This document shows positions 50,684-59,679 of a stretch of DNA of 64,000 bases, piece after piece (position 1 is the first letter of the stretch; each line of letters starts with the position of its first letter). Both the position numbers and the translations under genes were made by a program. This DNA is from Paenibacillus eucommiae (GTDB lineage: Bacteria; Bacillota; Bacilli; Paenibacillales; NBRC-103111), in NCBI RefSeq assembly GCF_017874215.1, contig NZ_JAGGLB010000017.1, positions 144,708 to 208,707 of the forward strand, read 5' to 3'. The notes under the pieces were generated by a model, which saw nothing but the letters and a program-made list of their open reading frames with translations, had not been told where the DNA came from and did not search any database.

Positions 50684-51934
50684 ATGGATGAGGAACTGAT
50701 CAGGGAATGGACTGACGAGCTGTATGCGCTGACGAATGAGCCGGACAAGCCGGAGGATATCCGCTATCGTTTCGATATGGAGCTTTTTACCCGGCTGCGG
50801 CAAACCTTTGTGACGGCAACAGGTCTTAACGGCAATATTGTAGATTCGCAGGGAGACCTGATTACAACGATTATGAATGAACGGGCGCCGAAGTTTTGTC
50901 TGATGGTTCAATCCGTGCCGGAAGGCAAGCAGCGCTGCTTGGGTTCTGACCGTCGGCTGACTGCCCACTCGATTGCCAAAGGGGAAGCGGTAGTTTGCCG
51001 CTGTCATGCAGGGCTGTACGACTGTGCCGCACCGATCCAATTTCAACGAAGCGGCATGGGGGCGTTTGTTACCGGACAGGTGCTGCTGCAGCCGCCAACG
51101 GAAACCTTTGTGGCTGAGGTTGTGAGGAGGGTATCGGACCTCGGGCTTGATCCCGTGGAGTTAGCCAAGGCAGTCTGGGAGGTTCCGCAGATCAGTGAAG
51201 AGAAGCTGAAGGCGGCGTCCGAATTCATGCAGCTGCTTGCCGATTATATTGAGAAAAGTCTGGAGGAAGCAGAGTCGAAACGGAAGGAAGCGGAATGGCG
51301 TTCTCTGCTGCGTGAGATGGAAATGAAGGTCGTTCAGGCAAAGCTGCACCCGCATTTTTTATTCAACATTCTAAATCTGATTTCCGGACAGGCACTGCTT
51401 GAAAATGCTGTAAAAACACATGCAACCGTCAACCAGCTATCCAAAATGCTGCGGTATATGGTCAAATCCTACAAACCGCTTGTAACGCTGGAGGAGGAGC
51501 TGGAAAATTTAGATTCTTATGTTCTTTTGCAGGGATTGCGGTTCGAAGACAGGTTGACGCTACATCTGGAGAAGCCGGAACAAGCGCTGAGGAGTGTCAA
51601 GCTCCCAGGTCTGACGCTGCAAATTTTAATTGAGAACGCTATTAAGCATGGTATTGAGCCCAAGGAGGGGCCTTGCCGGATTGAACTGCGAATTCGGAGA
51701 AATGAAGACTATCTGGTGATCGATATCGAGGATGATGGGGTAGGGATGGATGCAGGAGAGCTTCTGCAGGTGAACAGCAAGGATGGCGATTTCTCCGGGA
51801 TTTTGTCGGGAATCGGGATGATTCGCAAGCAGTTCGACTATTATTATGGCGACGATTTTGAACTGCGAATTGACTCCAGGGAAGGGCAGGGCACGCTCGT
51901 CTCGGTATCGCTTCCTCTTGTTATAAACGGATGA
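50684..51934 (+). CDS. PocR-domain sensor histidine kinase
   Basis: 416 residues, no membrane segment. Residues ~28-195 form a PocR-like sensor with the family cysteines C72, C85, C105, C107 and C114 (KFCLM, KQRCLG, VVCRCHAGLYDC). PocR domains are thought to bind small hydrocarbon or sugar derivatives and to be redox- or metal-sensitive. A short coiled coil follows, then a His_kinase domain with H224 (LHPHFLFNILN) and an ATPase domain (DDGVGMDA, SGIGMIRKQF). It is a soluble partner for the AraC regulator at 45772. The two genes are separated by the hydrolase gene and repeats, an unusual split for such a pair. Confidence 0.9.
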   Translation: MDEELIREWTDELYALTNEPDKPEDIRYRFDMELFTRLRQTFVTATGLNGNIVDSQGDLITTIMNERAPKFCLMVQSVPEGKQRCLGSDRRLTAHSIAKGEAVVCRCHAGLYDCAAPIQFQRSGMGAFVTGQVLLQPPTETFVAEVVRRVSDLGLDPVELAKAVWEVPQISEEKLKAASEFMQLLADYIEKSLEEAESKRKEAEWRSLLREMEMKVVQAKLHPHFLFNILNLISGQALLENAVKTHATVNQLSKMLRYMVKSYKPLVTLEEELENLDSYVLLQGLRFEDRLTLHLEKPEQALRSVKLPGLTLQILIENAIKHGIEPKEGPCRIELRIRRNEDYLVIDIEDDGVGMDAGELLQVNSKDGDFSGILSGIGMIRKQFDYYYGDDFELRIDSREGQGTLVSVSLPLVING

Positions 51935-52034
51935 GTTCATATTTTTGGAGTTCATATTTTTGCAACAAGGATTAAATAAAAGCTGTTTGTTTGTAGTTGA
52001 TTGTATTTTCAGAATATTGGTTTCGATTCTCAGA

Positions 52035-52062
52035 TTGCAAGCGCTTCCCGGGCTGCTATAAT
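52035..52062 (+). promoter_or_regulatory. Promoter with overlapping cre-like site
   Basis: TTGCAA (52035-52040) and TATAAT (52057-52062) with a 16-base spacer form a sigma-A-type promoter. TTGCAAGCGCTTCCC (52035-52049) matches the cre consensus at 14 of 15 positions and overlaps the -35 box. It serves the hydrolase/transporter operon starting at 52128. Confidence 0.6.
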
Positions 52063-52127
52063 CTAATCAACTCGAATTATTGATAGGATAGTCTGAGGTT
52101 GAAAACGTCGTGGAGGGATAAACCATT

Positions 52128-54809
52128 ATGCTTACGAAAATTGCAGTAGCTTGGAAGCAGGGACCAATTCAAGGCCGAATTGATGTCTCGGACGGTGTTG
52201 TCATTAACGGTACTGTAAGCAGAGGGAATGGCAGCTGCTCGCAGGATAAATTTGAAATCCATGCCTTCGCGGAGAAAGCGGGGCAAGAGGCGGCGCAAGA
52301 GGCCGGGCAGGAAGCTGGACAGGGGCGGCTTGAGCTGGTGATCGAGACTGCCGGAGCACGTACAGACAATCCAACGCTGGTGATGATTGATAGTGATGTA
52401 ACACCGTTCAGCTTTTTTCTGCGGGATGTAAATAAGGCGTATCCGATTTATATTCCTGCATACGGAATTATCGTAACGGACGCGGAGGATGAACGGTCAT
52501 TTACGCAGATTGAGCAGGACATTACCAGTCAAGGACTGCTTACAGGACAGGGACAAATGGAGCTGGAGCCGGAAGAGAGCTACGAGGAGGCAGCCAAACA
52601 CACACGGGATCTTCCCGGGCAGACGTGGCTCGGCTTATCCCGCGATATTCGCATCTTTGGTGTTGGATTCCGCGGCATCGGCGGTGAGGAGCGGTTATGG
52701 GATTGGGTGCAGCCGAGATTTCACGGCCATGAGGTGCCGCTGCCCGAAATGGCCGATGAGCCGGTCAAATACCGCTATTTGCTTGGCCGCGGTATCGGCT
52801 GTACGGACGATATAACTAGAAGGCTGGAAGAGGGCGTCCTGCCGATCTTGCATACGTCCATTAAGGACGACGATATTGTGTACAATGCGACCTCTTTTGT
52901 CTCCTATGAGCGCAGCCCGCTGAATGAACAGACCCTGCGCGGCACGCATTATCTTGTGGCCGATGGATATGGTCACGGGCATATGCTGACGGATGAGCAA
53001 AAGAGCAGTCGCGATGAGCTGCTCGCTTCTGAGATGAATCAGGATGAAGAAACGGTTCTGTACTTCCGTGCCGAAGCGGTTAATACGGCCAGGGTTCCCC
53101 GCTATGCCTGGTTCAAAAATATTGTGCCCAACGCTTACATCATGAATAATGACAAAACCTATACGTTTGACCGGGAATACGGCTATATACAGTTCTCCGA
53201 AGATCGGGTATGCGGTGTTTCCAAGCTTAATGGACAGCCGCTAGCTAATGAAGAAACAGCTATCCTTATTCAACCTGGAGAGACAGCGGTATTTGAATTT
53301 TCTTTGCCGCACCGTCCGATATCCAGAGAGCGGGCTGATGGTCTGGCAGCCCAATCCTTCACGGAGCGGCTGGCAGAATGCCGTGAATTCTGGCATGGCA
53401 AGCTTGCACAAGCAGCAAGAATAAAGCTTCCGGAAAAGCGGCTTGATGAAATGGTTAAAGCAGGCTTGCTTCATCTGGATTTGGTTGCCTACGGCCAGGA
53501 GCCGGCAGGGACGATTGTACCTACTATAGGGGTGTATACAGCCATTGGTTCGGAAAGCTCTCCGATTATTCAATTTATAGATTCAATGGGCTGGGCAGAT
53601 ATAGCGAAAAGGTCCTTGATGTTTTTTCTCGATAAGCAGCATGAGGACGGCTTTATTCAAAATTTTGGCGGCTATATGCTGGAAACAGGCGCAGCCTTAT
53701 GGAGCATTGGCGAGCATTACCGCTATACGAGAGACGAAGCGTGGATTGCCGAGGTCAAGCCAAAGCTGATCAAATCATACCGTTTCATCGAGGCATGGGG
53801 CGAGAGGAACCGCAAGGAAGAGCTCAAGGGAAAAGGCTATGGAATGCTCGAGGGGAAAACGGCAGATCCGGAGGATCCCTTCCATTCTTTTATGCTGAGC
53901 GGCTATGCTTATATTGGCCTGAGCAGGCTTGCTGAAGTGTTTGCCGCTTCCGATCCGCAGCTGTCTGCTGAAATTGCAGCATCAGCGGATGAGTTGAAGC
54001 AGTATATTCGAACTGAATTTTTCGGTGTGGTTGCACGTTCGCCTGTTGTGCCTCTGGGTGACGGGAGCTGGGTTCCGTCCGCACCGCCTTGGGTGGAGCA
54101 TCGCGGCCCGCTGTCTCTATACGCCGAAGGCGGCAAATGGCTGACGCATGGCTCGTTCCCTGCCCGCGATTCTCTGCTCGGCCCGCTGTATCTCGTGCTG
54201 CAGGAAGTATTGGCGCCGGATGAGCCGGAGACGGGCTTTATGCTGAATTTCCACAGCGAGCTTATGTGTACACGCAATGTAGCTTTCAGCCAGCCCTATT
54301 ATAGTATTCACCCTTGGGTACATCTGAAGCGCGGAGAAGTAAAGCCTTTTCTCAAAGCTTACTACAATGGCTTTACAGGGCTTGCAGACAGAGAAACCTA
54401 TACGTTCTGGGAGCATCACTGGCATGCCAGTCCGCATAAGACGCATGAGGAAGGCTGGTTCCTGATGCAGACGCGCTGGATGCTGTACATGGAAGAAGGC
54501 GAGACGCTCCATCTGCTGCCGGGTATTCCGAGAGTATGGCTGGAGCATGGCAAGGTGATTGAGCTGACAGAAGTAGCCACTTACTTCGGTGCTGTTACCC
54601 TGCGAGTTGAATCCCATTTGGAGAAAGGAGTGATTACAGCCACAATAAGCAGCTCTTCAGGACGGCTTCCTAAATCGGTAACGCTGCGGCTCCCCCATCC
54701 GGATGGTCTCTTGCCGGTACATGTAACTGGAGGTGCTTACGCAGAGGACAAAGAAGCTGTATGTATGGATGATTTCACAGGCTTTGCGGAAATTAGCTTG
54801 CAGTATTAG
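52128..54809 (+). CDS. Large (alpha/alpha)6-type glycoside-hydrolase-like protein
   Basis: 893 residues, no signal peptide. An N-terminal beta-sandwich (~1-410) contains a Gln/Glu/Ala/Gly repeat (AGQEAAQEAGQEAGQG, ~50-66). A helical toroid (~420-830) follows: GVYTAIGSESSPIIQFIDSM, QHEDGFIQNFGGYMLETGAA, HYRYTRDEAWI and TFWEHHWHASPHKTHEEGWF. A beta C-domain closes the protein. This is the layout of clan GH-L/M-type enzymes, but the family could not be fixed. It is the first gene of an operon with a MalEFG-type transporter and probably degrades the imported oligosaccharide. Confidence 0.65.
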   Translation: MLTKIAVAWKQGPIQGRIDVSDGVVINGTVSRGNGSCSQDKFEIHAFAEKAGQEAAQEAGQEAGQGRLELVIETAGARTDNPTLVMIDSDVTPFSFFLRDVNKAYPIYIPAYGIIVTDAEDERSFTQIEQDITSQGLLTGQGQMELEPEESYEEAAKHTRDLPGQTWLGLSRDIRIFGVGFRGIGGEERLWDWVQPRFHGHEVPLPEMADEPVKYRYLLGRGIGCTDDITRRLEEGVLPILHTSIKDDDIVYNATSFVSYERSPLNEQTLRGTHYLVADGYGHGHMLTDEQKSSRDELLASEMNQDEETVLYFRAEAVNTARVPRYAWFKNIVPNAYIMNNDKTYTFDREYGYIQFSEDRVCGVSKLNGQPLANEETAILIQPGETAVFEFSLPHRPISRERADGLAAQSFTERLAECREFWHGKLAQAARIKLPEKRLDEMVKAGLLHLDLVAYGQEPAGTIVPTIGVYTAIGSESSPIIQFIDSMGWADIAKRSLMFFLDKQHEDGFIQNFGGYMLETGAALWSIGEHYRYTRDEAWIAEVKPKLIKSYRFIEAWGERNRKEELKGKGYGMLEGKTADPEDPFHSFMLSGYAYIGLSRLAEVFAASDPQLSAEIAASADELKQYIRTEFFGVVARSPVVPLGDGSWVPSAPPWVEHRGPLSLYAEGGKWLTHGSFPARDSLLGPLYLVLQEVLAPDEPETGFMLNFHSELMCTRNVAFSQPYYSIHPWVHLKRGEVKPFLKAYYNGFTGLADRETYTFWEHHWHASPHKTHEEGWFLMQTRWMLYMEEGETLHLLPGIPRVWLEHGKVIELTEVATYFGAVTLRVESHLEKGVITATISSSSGRLPKSVTLRLPHPDGLLPVHVTGGAYAEDKEAVCMDDFTGFAEISLQY

Positions 54810-54853
54810 AGCATTTGCAGCCCTTATCAGCCCATATACAAGGAGGATCTAAC

Positions 54854-56188
54854 ATGAAAACAAGGAAAAGGAAATGGCTTGCCGGTATTACGTTATGTAT
54901 GATGGTCATGTCTTTGCTGCTTTCCGCTTGTTCGTCTTCCAATCCAGATTCGAATTCAGGTTCCAACTCAAATTCCAATTCAAGTTCAAGTCCAAGTGCA
55001 AATCCTAAGGATGAAAAAGCGACCATTCGTTTCTCAACTTGGTACGGGGCTGGGGATATCGAAATCTGGAAGGAAGTCATCAAACGTTTTAATGTAGATT
55101 ATCCGAATATTACAGTTAAATTTGAACCGCTGGATTTCTCAGCCTATTGGCAAAAGCTGCCTACACAGCTGGCCTCCAAATCGGCTCCGGACGTGATCGG
55201 GATGCATGTCGGTATCGTTTACGGCTATGTTGAAAAGGATCAGCTGGAGCCGATGGACAGCTATTTGAGCACAGGCGAGCATAAGATCGATGAGCTTCCT
55301 GAGGCGCTCGCTGCAGAAGGACAATGGCCTAAGGACAGCCCTAAGCAGTATTCGCTGCCATGGCGTTTTACAGGTGGAGCCCTGTTCGTGAACAGGACGG
55401 CGATGGAGGAAGCGAACGTTGCTTATCCGGAAAATGGCTGGACGATAGACGAGTTTGTTGCTGCCGCGAAAAAAATGACGAAGCCCGGCCGCTATGGCTT
55501 CCTCATTCCCGGATTTTCCATGAACGCCGGTTTGATGGGGGCGTTCGGCACGGAACCGACAACAGCCGATAAGCTGCACAGCAACTACAATTCTCCTGAA
55601 GTGCTGGCTTACAAAACGTGGCTGCATGATCTGATTTACAAAGACAAAGTGGCACCTAATCCGAAGGATGTAGATAGCAAGCTCGACCCGTTTGTATCGG
55701 GAAAAGTAGCTATGATGCTATCTGGCGCCTGGAATTTGCCCGTGTATCGCAAAATAGAAAACTTTCAATGGGACGTCGCACCTATGCCGACGAAGGATGG
55801 AAAGTCCAAAACATACGCCGGTCCGGACATGATGGCTATGACAAAGGATGGCAAGCACAAAGAGGCTGCCTGGAAATTTATCCAATTTGCTGTTTTTAAT
55901 CCCAAGGCGCAGGAGCTGCTAAGAACGACAGGGCTGCCGATGCTGAAAACCGATTTGGCCAACGATCAATTGGTTGGTGAGATCGCTGCCCAGAAGCCTG
56001 AACATATCAAAACGTTTCTGGACGGTGCCGCGCAGGATGGGATTGGCTATGCGTTTACGAAAAAGTTTTTTGAAATCGGCGGCTTTGAAAATGATGCGGA
56101 CGTGAAGATTTTGCAAAACGCGAATGCGGACATCAAGAAAGAGCTGGATAAGCTTCATGAGCAGGTGAACAAGGAATTCGAGAAATAA
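54854..56188 (+). CDS. Sugar-binding lipoprotein of ABC transporter (MalE-like)
   Basis: 444 residues from the ATG at 54854 (AAGGAGGAT six bases upstream). A signal peptide with a lipobox LLLSAC is followed by an Asn/Ser-rich linker of alternating NS repeats. The mature part has the family 1 fold: STWYGAGDIEIWKEVIKRFN, APDVIGMH, SLPWRFTGGALFVNRTAM. It delivers an oligosaccharide to the two permeases immediately downstream. The NS linker DNA is a low-complexity tract, as in many Paenibacillus lipoproteins. Confidence 0.93.
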   Translation: MKTRKRKWLAGITLCMMVMSLLLSACSSSNPDSNSGSNSNSNSSSSPSANPKDEKATIRFSTWYGAGDIEIWKEVIKRFNVDYPNITVKFEPLDFSAYWQKLPTQLASKSAPDVIGMHVGIVYGYVEKDQLEPMDSYLSTGEHKIDELPEALAAEGQWPKDSPKQYSLPWRFTGGALFVNRTAMEEANVAYPENGWTIDEFVAAAKKMTKPGRYGFLIPGFSMNAGLMGAFGTEPTTADKLHSNYNSPEVLAYKTWLHDLIYKDKVAPNPKDVDSKLDPFVSGKVAMMLSGAWNLPVYRKIENFQWDVAPMPTKDGKSKTYAGPDMMAMTKDGKHKEAAWKFIQFAVFNPKAQELLRTTGLPMLKTDLANDQLVGEIAAQKPEHIKTFLDGAAQDGIGYAFTKKFFEIGGFENDADVKILQNANADIKKELDKLHEQVNKEFEK

Positions 56189-56204
56189 GTTCGGAGGTAT
56201 TGAT

Positions 56205-57119
56205 ATGCAGAAGAGCGAGATAACGGCTCCTGTAATCATAAGGCAGCCGAAACGGAACAAATGGATCAGCGAGGATGCCAAATGGGCATTCTTGCTGCTC
56301 ATTCCTTTGTTTGTGGGAATTGGACTGATTTATTTTTCCACGATCTTTGGCTTCGTGATGAGCTTTACGAGCTGGGATATTGTGCGCAAAGCAGAGTGGG
56401 TTGGCCTGGACAATTACCGTACTTTGGCGTCGGACGAACTGGTATGGAAGGCGATGCGGAATACCTTAGTATTTCTTCTTATTTCAACACCTGCGAAGCT
56501 GATTATTGGCCTCGCGCTAGCGATTTTGCTTAATCAGAAGCTGAAGGGCATTTCTTTTTTCAGACTGACTTATTTTTTCCCTACTGCTTGCTCCGTTGTG
56601 GCGATTGCGCTTGTATGGGGATATTTGTATGGTACGGATGGTTTCCTTAATACGCTGCTTCAGGATATCGGGCTTTCCAAAGTGTACTGGATGGACGAAA
56701 ATCATGCGATGGGCTCCATTGCTATTATGAGCGTGTGGGGTGGAATGGGTTACATTGCGCTGCTGTTTCTTGCCGGTCTGCAAAATGTTCCGACGGAATA
56801 TTATGAAGCGAGCTATGTGGATGGGGCCTCGAAGCTGCGTCAATTCTGGAACATTACGCTTCCTCTGCTGACGCCAACCACTTTTTTTATCGTGGTGACG
56901 CAATTGATTGCAGCCTTCCAGATGTTCGGTGAAGTGTACCTGCTATCCGGGCCTCTGGATTCTACCCTGACGATCGTCCAGTATATTTTCAATGAGGCTT
57001 TCCAAGGCTTTCGTATGGGCTATGCTTCGGCTTTGTCGTATGTATTGATTCTCATTATTTTTCTAATTACAATCGTGCAGCTGAAGCTGCAAAAAAAATG
57101 GGTGCATTACGATTTGTAA
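56205..57119 (+). CDS. ABC sugar permease (MalF/UgpA-like)
   Basis: 304 residues with six membrane segments (first at ~25-47) and the EAA loop YEASYVDGASKLRQFWNITLP. It starts 16 bases after the lipoprotein, with TTCGGAGG. It forms the channel with the next permease. As in the first transport locus, no ATPase gene is present. Confidence 0.93.
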   Translation: MQKSEITAPVIIRQPKRNKWISEDAKWAFLLLIPLFVGIGLIYFSTIFGFVMSFTSWDIVRKAEWVGLDNYRTLASDELVWKAMRNTLVFLLISTPAKLIIGLALAILLNQKLKGISFFRLTYFFPTACSVVAIALVWGYLYGTDGFLNTLLQDIGLSKVYWMDENHAMGSIAIMSVWGGMGYIALLFLAGLQNVPTEYYEASYVDGASKLRQFWNITLPLLTPTTFFIVVTQLIAAFQMFGEVYLLSGPLDSTLTIVQYIFNEAFQGFRMGYASALSYVLILIIFLITIVQLKLQKKWVHYDL

Positions 57120-57134
57120 GGAAAGGAGAGTGTC

Positions 57135-57962
57135 ATGGATAAAGCCAACAGCAGTATCGGTAAATGGCTGCAGTACGTGCTTCTTTACGGGGTAAGCCTG
57201 GTTATTCTGTTCCCGTTCGTCTGGCTGCTGCTTTCCTCGTTCAAAGACGATATCGAGATTATGTCCGGCAATCATTTGATTCCCAAAAATTGGACCTTCC
57301 AAAATTATGTAACGATTATGACGGATATTCCAATGCTCTCCTTTTTCAAGAACAGTATGTTTATCAGTGTGCTTGCGACGGCCGGAGGAATTCTGGCCAG
57401 TGCCATGTCCGCCTTTGTGTTTGCCAAGCTGATGTTCAAGGGACGCAACACACTGTTCACGATGGTCTTGGTCGTGATGATGATTCCTGGTGTTGTGACG
57501 ATGATACCGTTGTTTATTATCATTAAATCAGTTGGCTTAATGGACAGCGTGTGGGCACTCATCCTGCCCAACTGGACAGGGTCGGCGTTCGGTGTGTTCT
57601 TTCTGCGCCAGCATATGCTGTCGATCCCGCACGAGTTGTACGAGTCGGCTAAATTGGAGGGCTGCAGTCCGCTTCGTGTTTTTGCCTCCATCTATCTTCC
57701 GCTTGTGAAGCCGGCGCTTGCCACACTTGCGGTATTGAATTTCATTGCTCATTGGAATGATCTCCTTGGACCGCTCATTTACTTGAATTCACCGGAGAAA
57801 ATGACGGTTACTGTAGGGATTTCCTACTTTCGCGGGCAGTACGTAACGAACTATCCGGTTGTGCTTGCTGGGGTATTTCTCAGCTTGCTGCCGACTTTTA
57901 TCCTTTTCCTCTTCGCGCAAAAGCATCTGACAAGAGGGATGCTAATCAGCGGTTTGAAGTGA
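57135..57962 (+). CDS. ABC sugar permease (MalG/UgpE-like)
   Basis: 275 residues, six membrane segments, with the EAA loop YESAKLEGCSPLRVFASIYLP and a C-terminal FLFAQKHLTRGMLISGLK ending typical of MalG-like permeases. It starts 15 bases after its partner (AAAGGAGAG) and is the last gene of the operon. Confidence 0.93.
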   Translation: MDKANSSIGKWLQYVLLYGVSLVILFPFVWLLLSSFKDDIEIMSGNHLIPKNWTFQNYVTIMTDIPMLSFFKNSMFISVLATAGGILASAMSAFVFAKLMFKGRNTLFTMVLVVMMIPGVVTMIPLFIIIKSVGLMDSVWALILPNWTGSAFGVFFLRQHMLSIPHELYESAKLEGCSPLRVFASIYLPLVKPALATLAVLNFIAHWNDLLGPLIYLNSPEKMTVTVGISYFRGQYVTNYPVVLAGVFLSLLPTFILFLFAQKHLTRGMLISGLK

Positions 57963-58130
57963 CCGTTGCAGCCGGCACAGGGCTGGGAAAACTAATTTAT
58001 AATGCTTGATAGCGGCAGAGAGTCTGAGATTTAGAAAAAACTGTTATAAAGAGGCTATTTCAGAATGAGAGAGTCTTTGTCATCAAGCCTGCACTTCATC
58101 GTATGCTGGAGCCGCTAGGAAAAATTTAAA

Positions 58131-58169
58131 CCACAATGCGACTTACCATCGTGTTGTGGTTTTCTTTTT
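58131..58169 (+). terminator. Intrinsic terminator after the second transport operon
   Basis: CCACAATGCGA pairs with TCGTGTTGTGG (two mismatches) and is followed by TTTTCTTTTT. The remainder of 57963-58354 holds no recognised gene. Confidence 0.7.
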
Positions 58170-58354
58170 GACCACGGTTGTATCTATTTCTTACTCGCTA
58201 TCGTAACTATTTTAATGACGATGCACTATGGCCATAATAGCTTCACACTCGAGGTCATACCTTACAAAAAAAGCCCAAATAAAGTAAAAAAAAGAACTCG
58301 GGACAAATACCCACCATAAAATATATAAATCTAAAAATAAAGGAGGAAATGAAG

Positions 58355-59074
58355 ATGTATTTTTGTAACATTCCCAATTCGTATTCTAATTACAATAAAC
58401 ATGATCTTTATAATGAATATTTAAACTACTTCTATCAGCGCCCAAATTATCACTACACACCTTATTCAAGTGATTCTTCATATAGACAATCACTAGGTGT
58501 AGTGTGGCATGAGAAAGAAGGTTCGTGGAATGGTGAATGGCGCCGGCGAGGAGATACTAATATATTTGATGCAAAGTGGACTTCGGGAGGATCAATGGTT
58601 ACAGCTATTTTGACGGTTCACTTAGCTGGAGATTTTGTTACTATTCAACGCCGAAACAGTAGTGATGGAAATAACTGTGACTATACTGGTACTTTTAGCC
58701 ATGATGGGAAGACCGTATCAGGTACTTATATTTGTCAAGGAAGACAATACCATTGGAATGCTAATATATATCACCGAGACTCAGACGTGCCCTTAGGAAG
58801 ATACTGGGATGAACATGAAGGTTCATGGCATGGACAGTGGCAGCGGCGGGGAGAAAGTAATATTTTTGATGCCAGATGGACAAAAGGCGGATCAACTGTA
58901 ACAGCTATTTTGGAGATGCATCTAGTTGGAAACTCTATTCATATCAGGAGACTAAGTAGCAGTGACGGAAATAATTGTGTATATCAAGGCTCCATTACTG
59001 GAGATGGAACTGTTAGTGGTAATTACAGTTGTGGTGGTCGAACCTACTCTTGGAATGCAACGATACATTACTAA
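58355..59074 (+). CDS. Duplicated beta-barrel-domain protein of unknown function
   Basis: 239 residues from ATG 58355, eight bases after AGGAGG; ATG 58349 is too close to the site. A Tyr/Asn-rich N-terminal tail of ~45 residues is followed by two ~92-residue copies: EGSWNGEWRRRGDTNIFDAK and EGSWHGQWQRRGESNIFDAR, each continuing VTAIL..HL.G, RRxSSDGNNC and GTVSG.Y.C..R.Y.WNA.I. The pattern suggests paired up-and-down beta-barrels (lipocalin/avidin-like), each with two cysteines. Related single domains occur widely as 'WxGxW..R.GTNxFDA' proteins. No signal peptide; function unknown. Confidence 0.7.
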   Translation: MYFCNIPNSYSNYNKHDLYNEYLNYFYQRPNYHYTPYSSDSSYRQSLGVVWHEKEGSWNGEWRRRGDTNIFDAKWTSGGSMVTAILTVHLAGDFVTIQRRNSSDGNNCDYTGTFSHDGKTVSGTYICQGRQYHWNANIYHRDSDVPLGRYWDEHEGSWHGQWQRRGESNIFDARWTKGGSTVTAILEMHLVGNSIHIRRLSSSDGNNCVYQGSITGDGTVSGNYSCGGRTYSWNATIHY

Positions 59075-59092
59075 GTTAATTGTTTTACAACC

Positions 59093-59119
59093 GCCGTTGC
59101 GCCTAAGTAACGGCTTTTT
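59093..59119 (+). terminator. Intrinsic terminator
   Basis: GCCGTT / AACGGC stem with a 10-base loop followed by five T, 18 bases after the beta-barrel gene stop. Confidence 0.8.
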
Positions 59120-59330
59120 CCGTGGTTTATTAATTTATATTTAGATTTAAATGTAGTACCTACAGGAGAATTGACTCAAAGGGTTTCGATGAACCTTAAG
59201 GAGCATTATCTAATGAGTCGATATTGTATGAAGATGGGAAAATGAAAGCTGGAGATCGCATCAGCTTATCTTTTGAGCTATGTTAATATAATAGTAATAA
59301 AAAAGATACTTAGAAAGGGTAAATCCTTTC

Positions 59331-59596
59331 ATGCGGCGTATTACATTTATGTCTAAATTATTCTTAAAAGAACCTCTGTGGTTTGAAATTCTAATTTCGA
59401 CAACTTTGCTTATTTCGATTATATTCAGCAGTTCATTTTTTTCAGACACTTATTATCAAGTTGTGCCAAATTAGCTGCGGCTATCTTTTTTTTTTGTTCC
59501 TATGGGATTAAAATGCGGAGGAATCTTCGAATTTCTGTCATCTTTTTTGCCTTAGCCGTTTTATGTATTTATCTTACTTATGACAGCTTCAAATAA
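59331..59596 (+). pseudogene. Small membrane protein gene broken by a frameshift
   Basis: ATG 59331 (AGAAAGGGT upstream) opens 47 codons: MRRITFMSKLFLKEPLWFE, then a membrane segment ILISTTLLISIIFSS, ending VVPN and TAG at 59472. One frame over, with no gap, the sequence continues KLAAAIFFFCSYGIKMRRN and RISVIFFALAVLCIYLTY to TAA at 59594. Joined, the two frames give a typical ~87-residue three-helix membrane protein. The shift lies at about 59467-59473. Either a pseudogene, a sequencing error or a programmed event is possible. Confidence 0.55.
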
Positions 59597-59679
59597 CGGG
59601 CAGGTTTACGTAACAATTTCTATCTGCGTCTAAGAACTCGAATTAATTCTTGATTGCAATGAAAGGGCTGGATAACCAA

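Noticed and set aside
52169..52404. Minus-strand Ala/Pro-rich frames opposite the hydrolase gene
   Set aside because: They arise from the reverse reading of the Gln/Glu/Ala/Gly repeat in the real gene.
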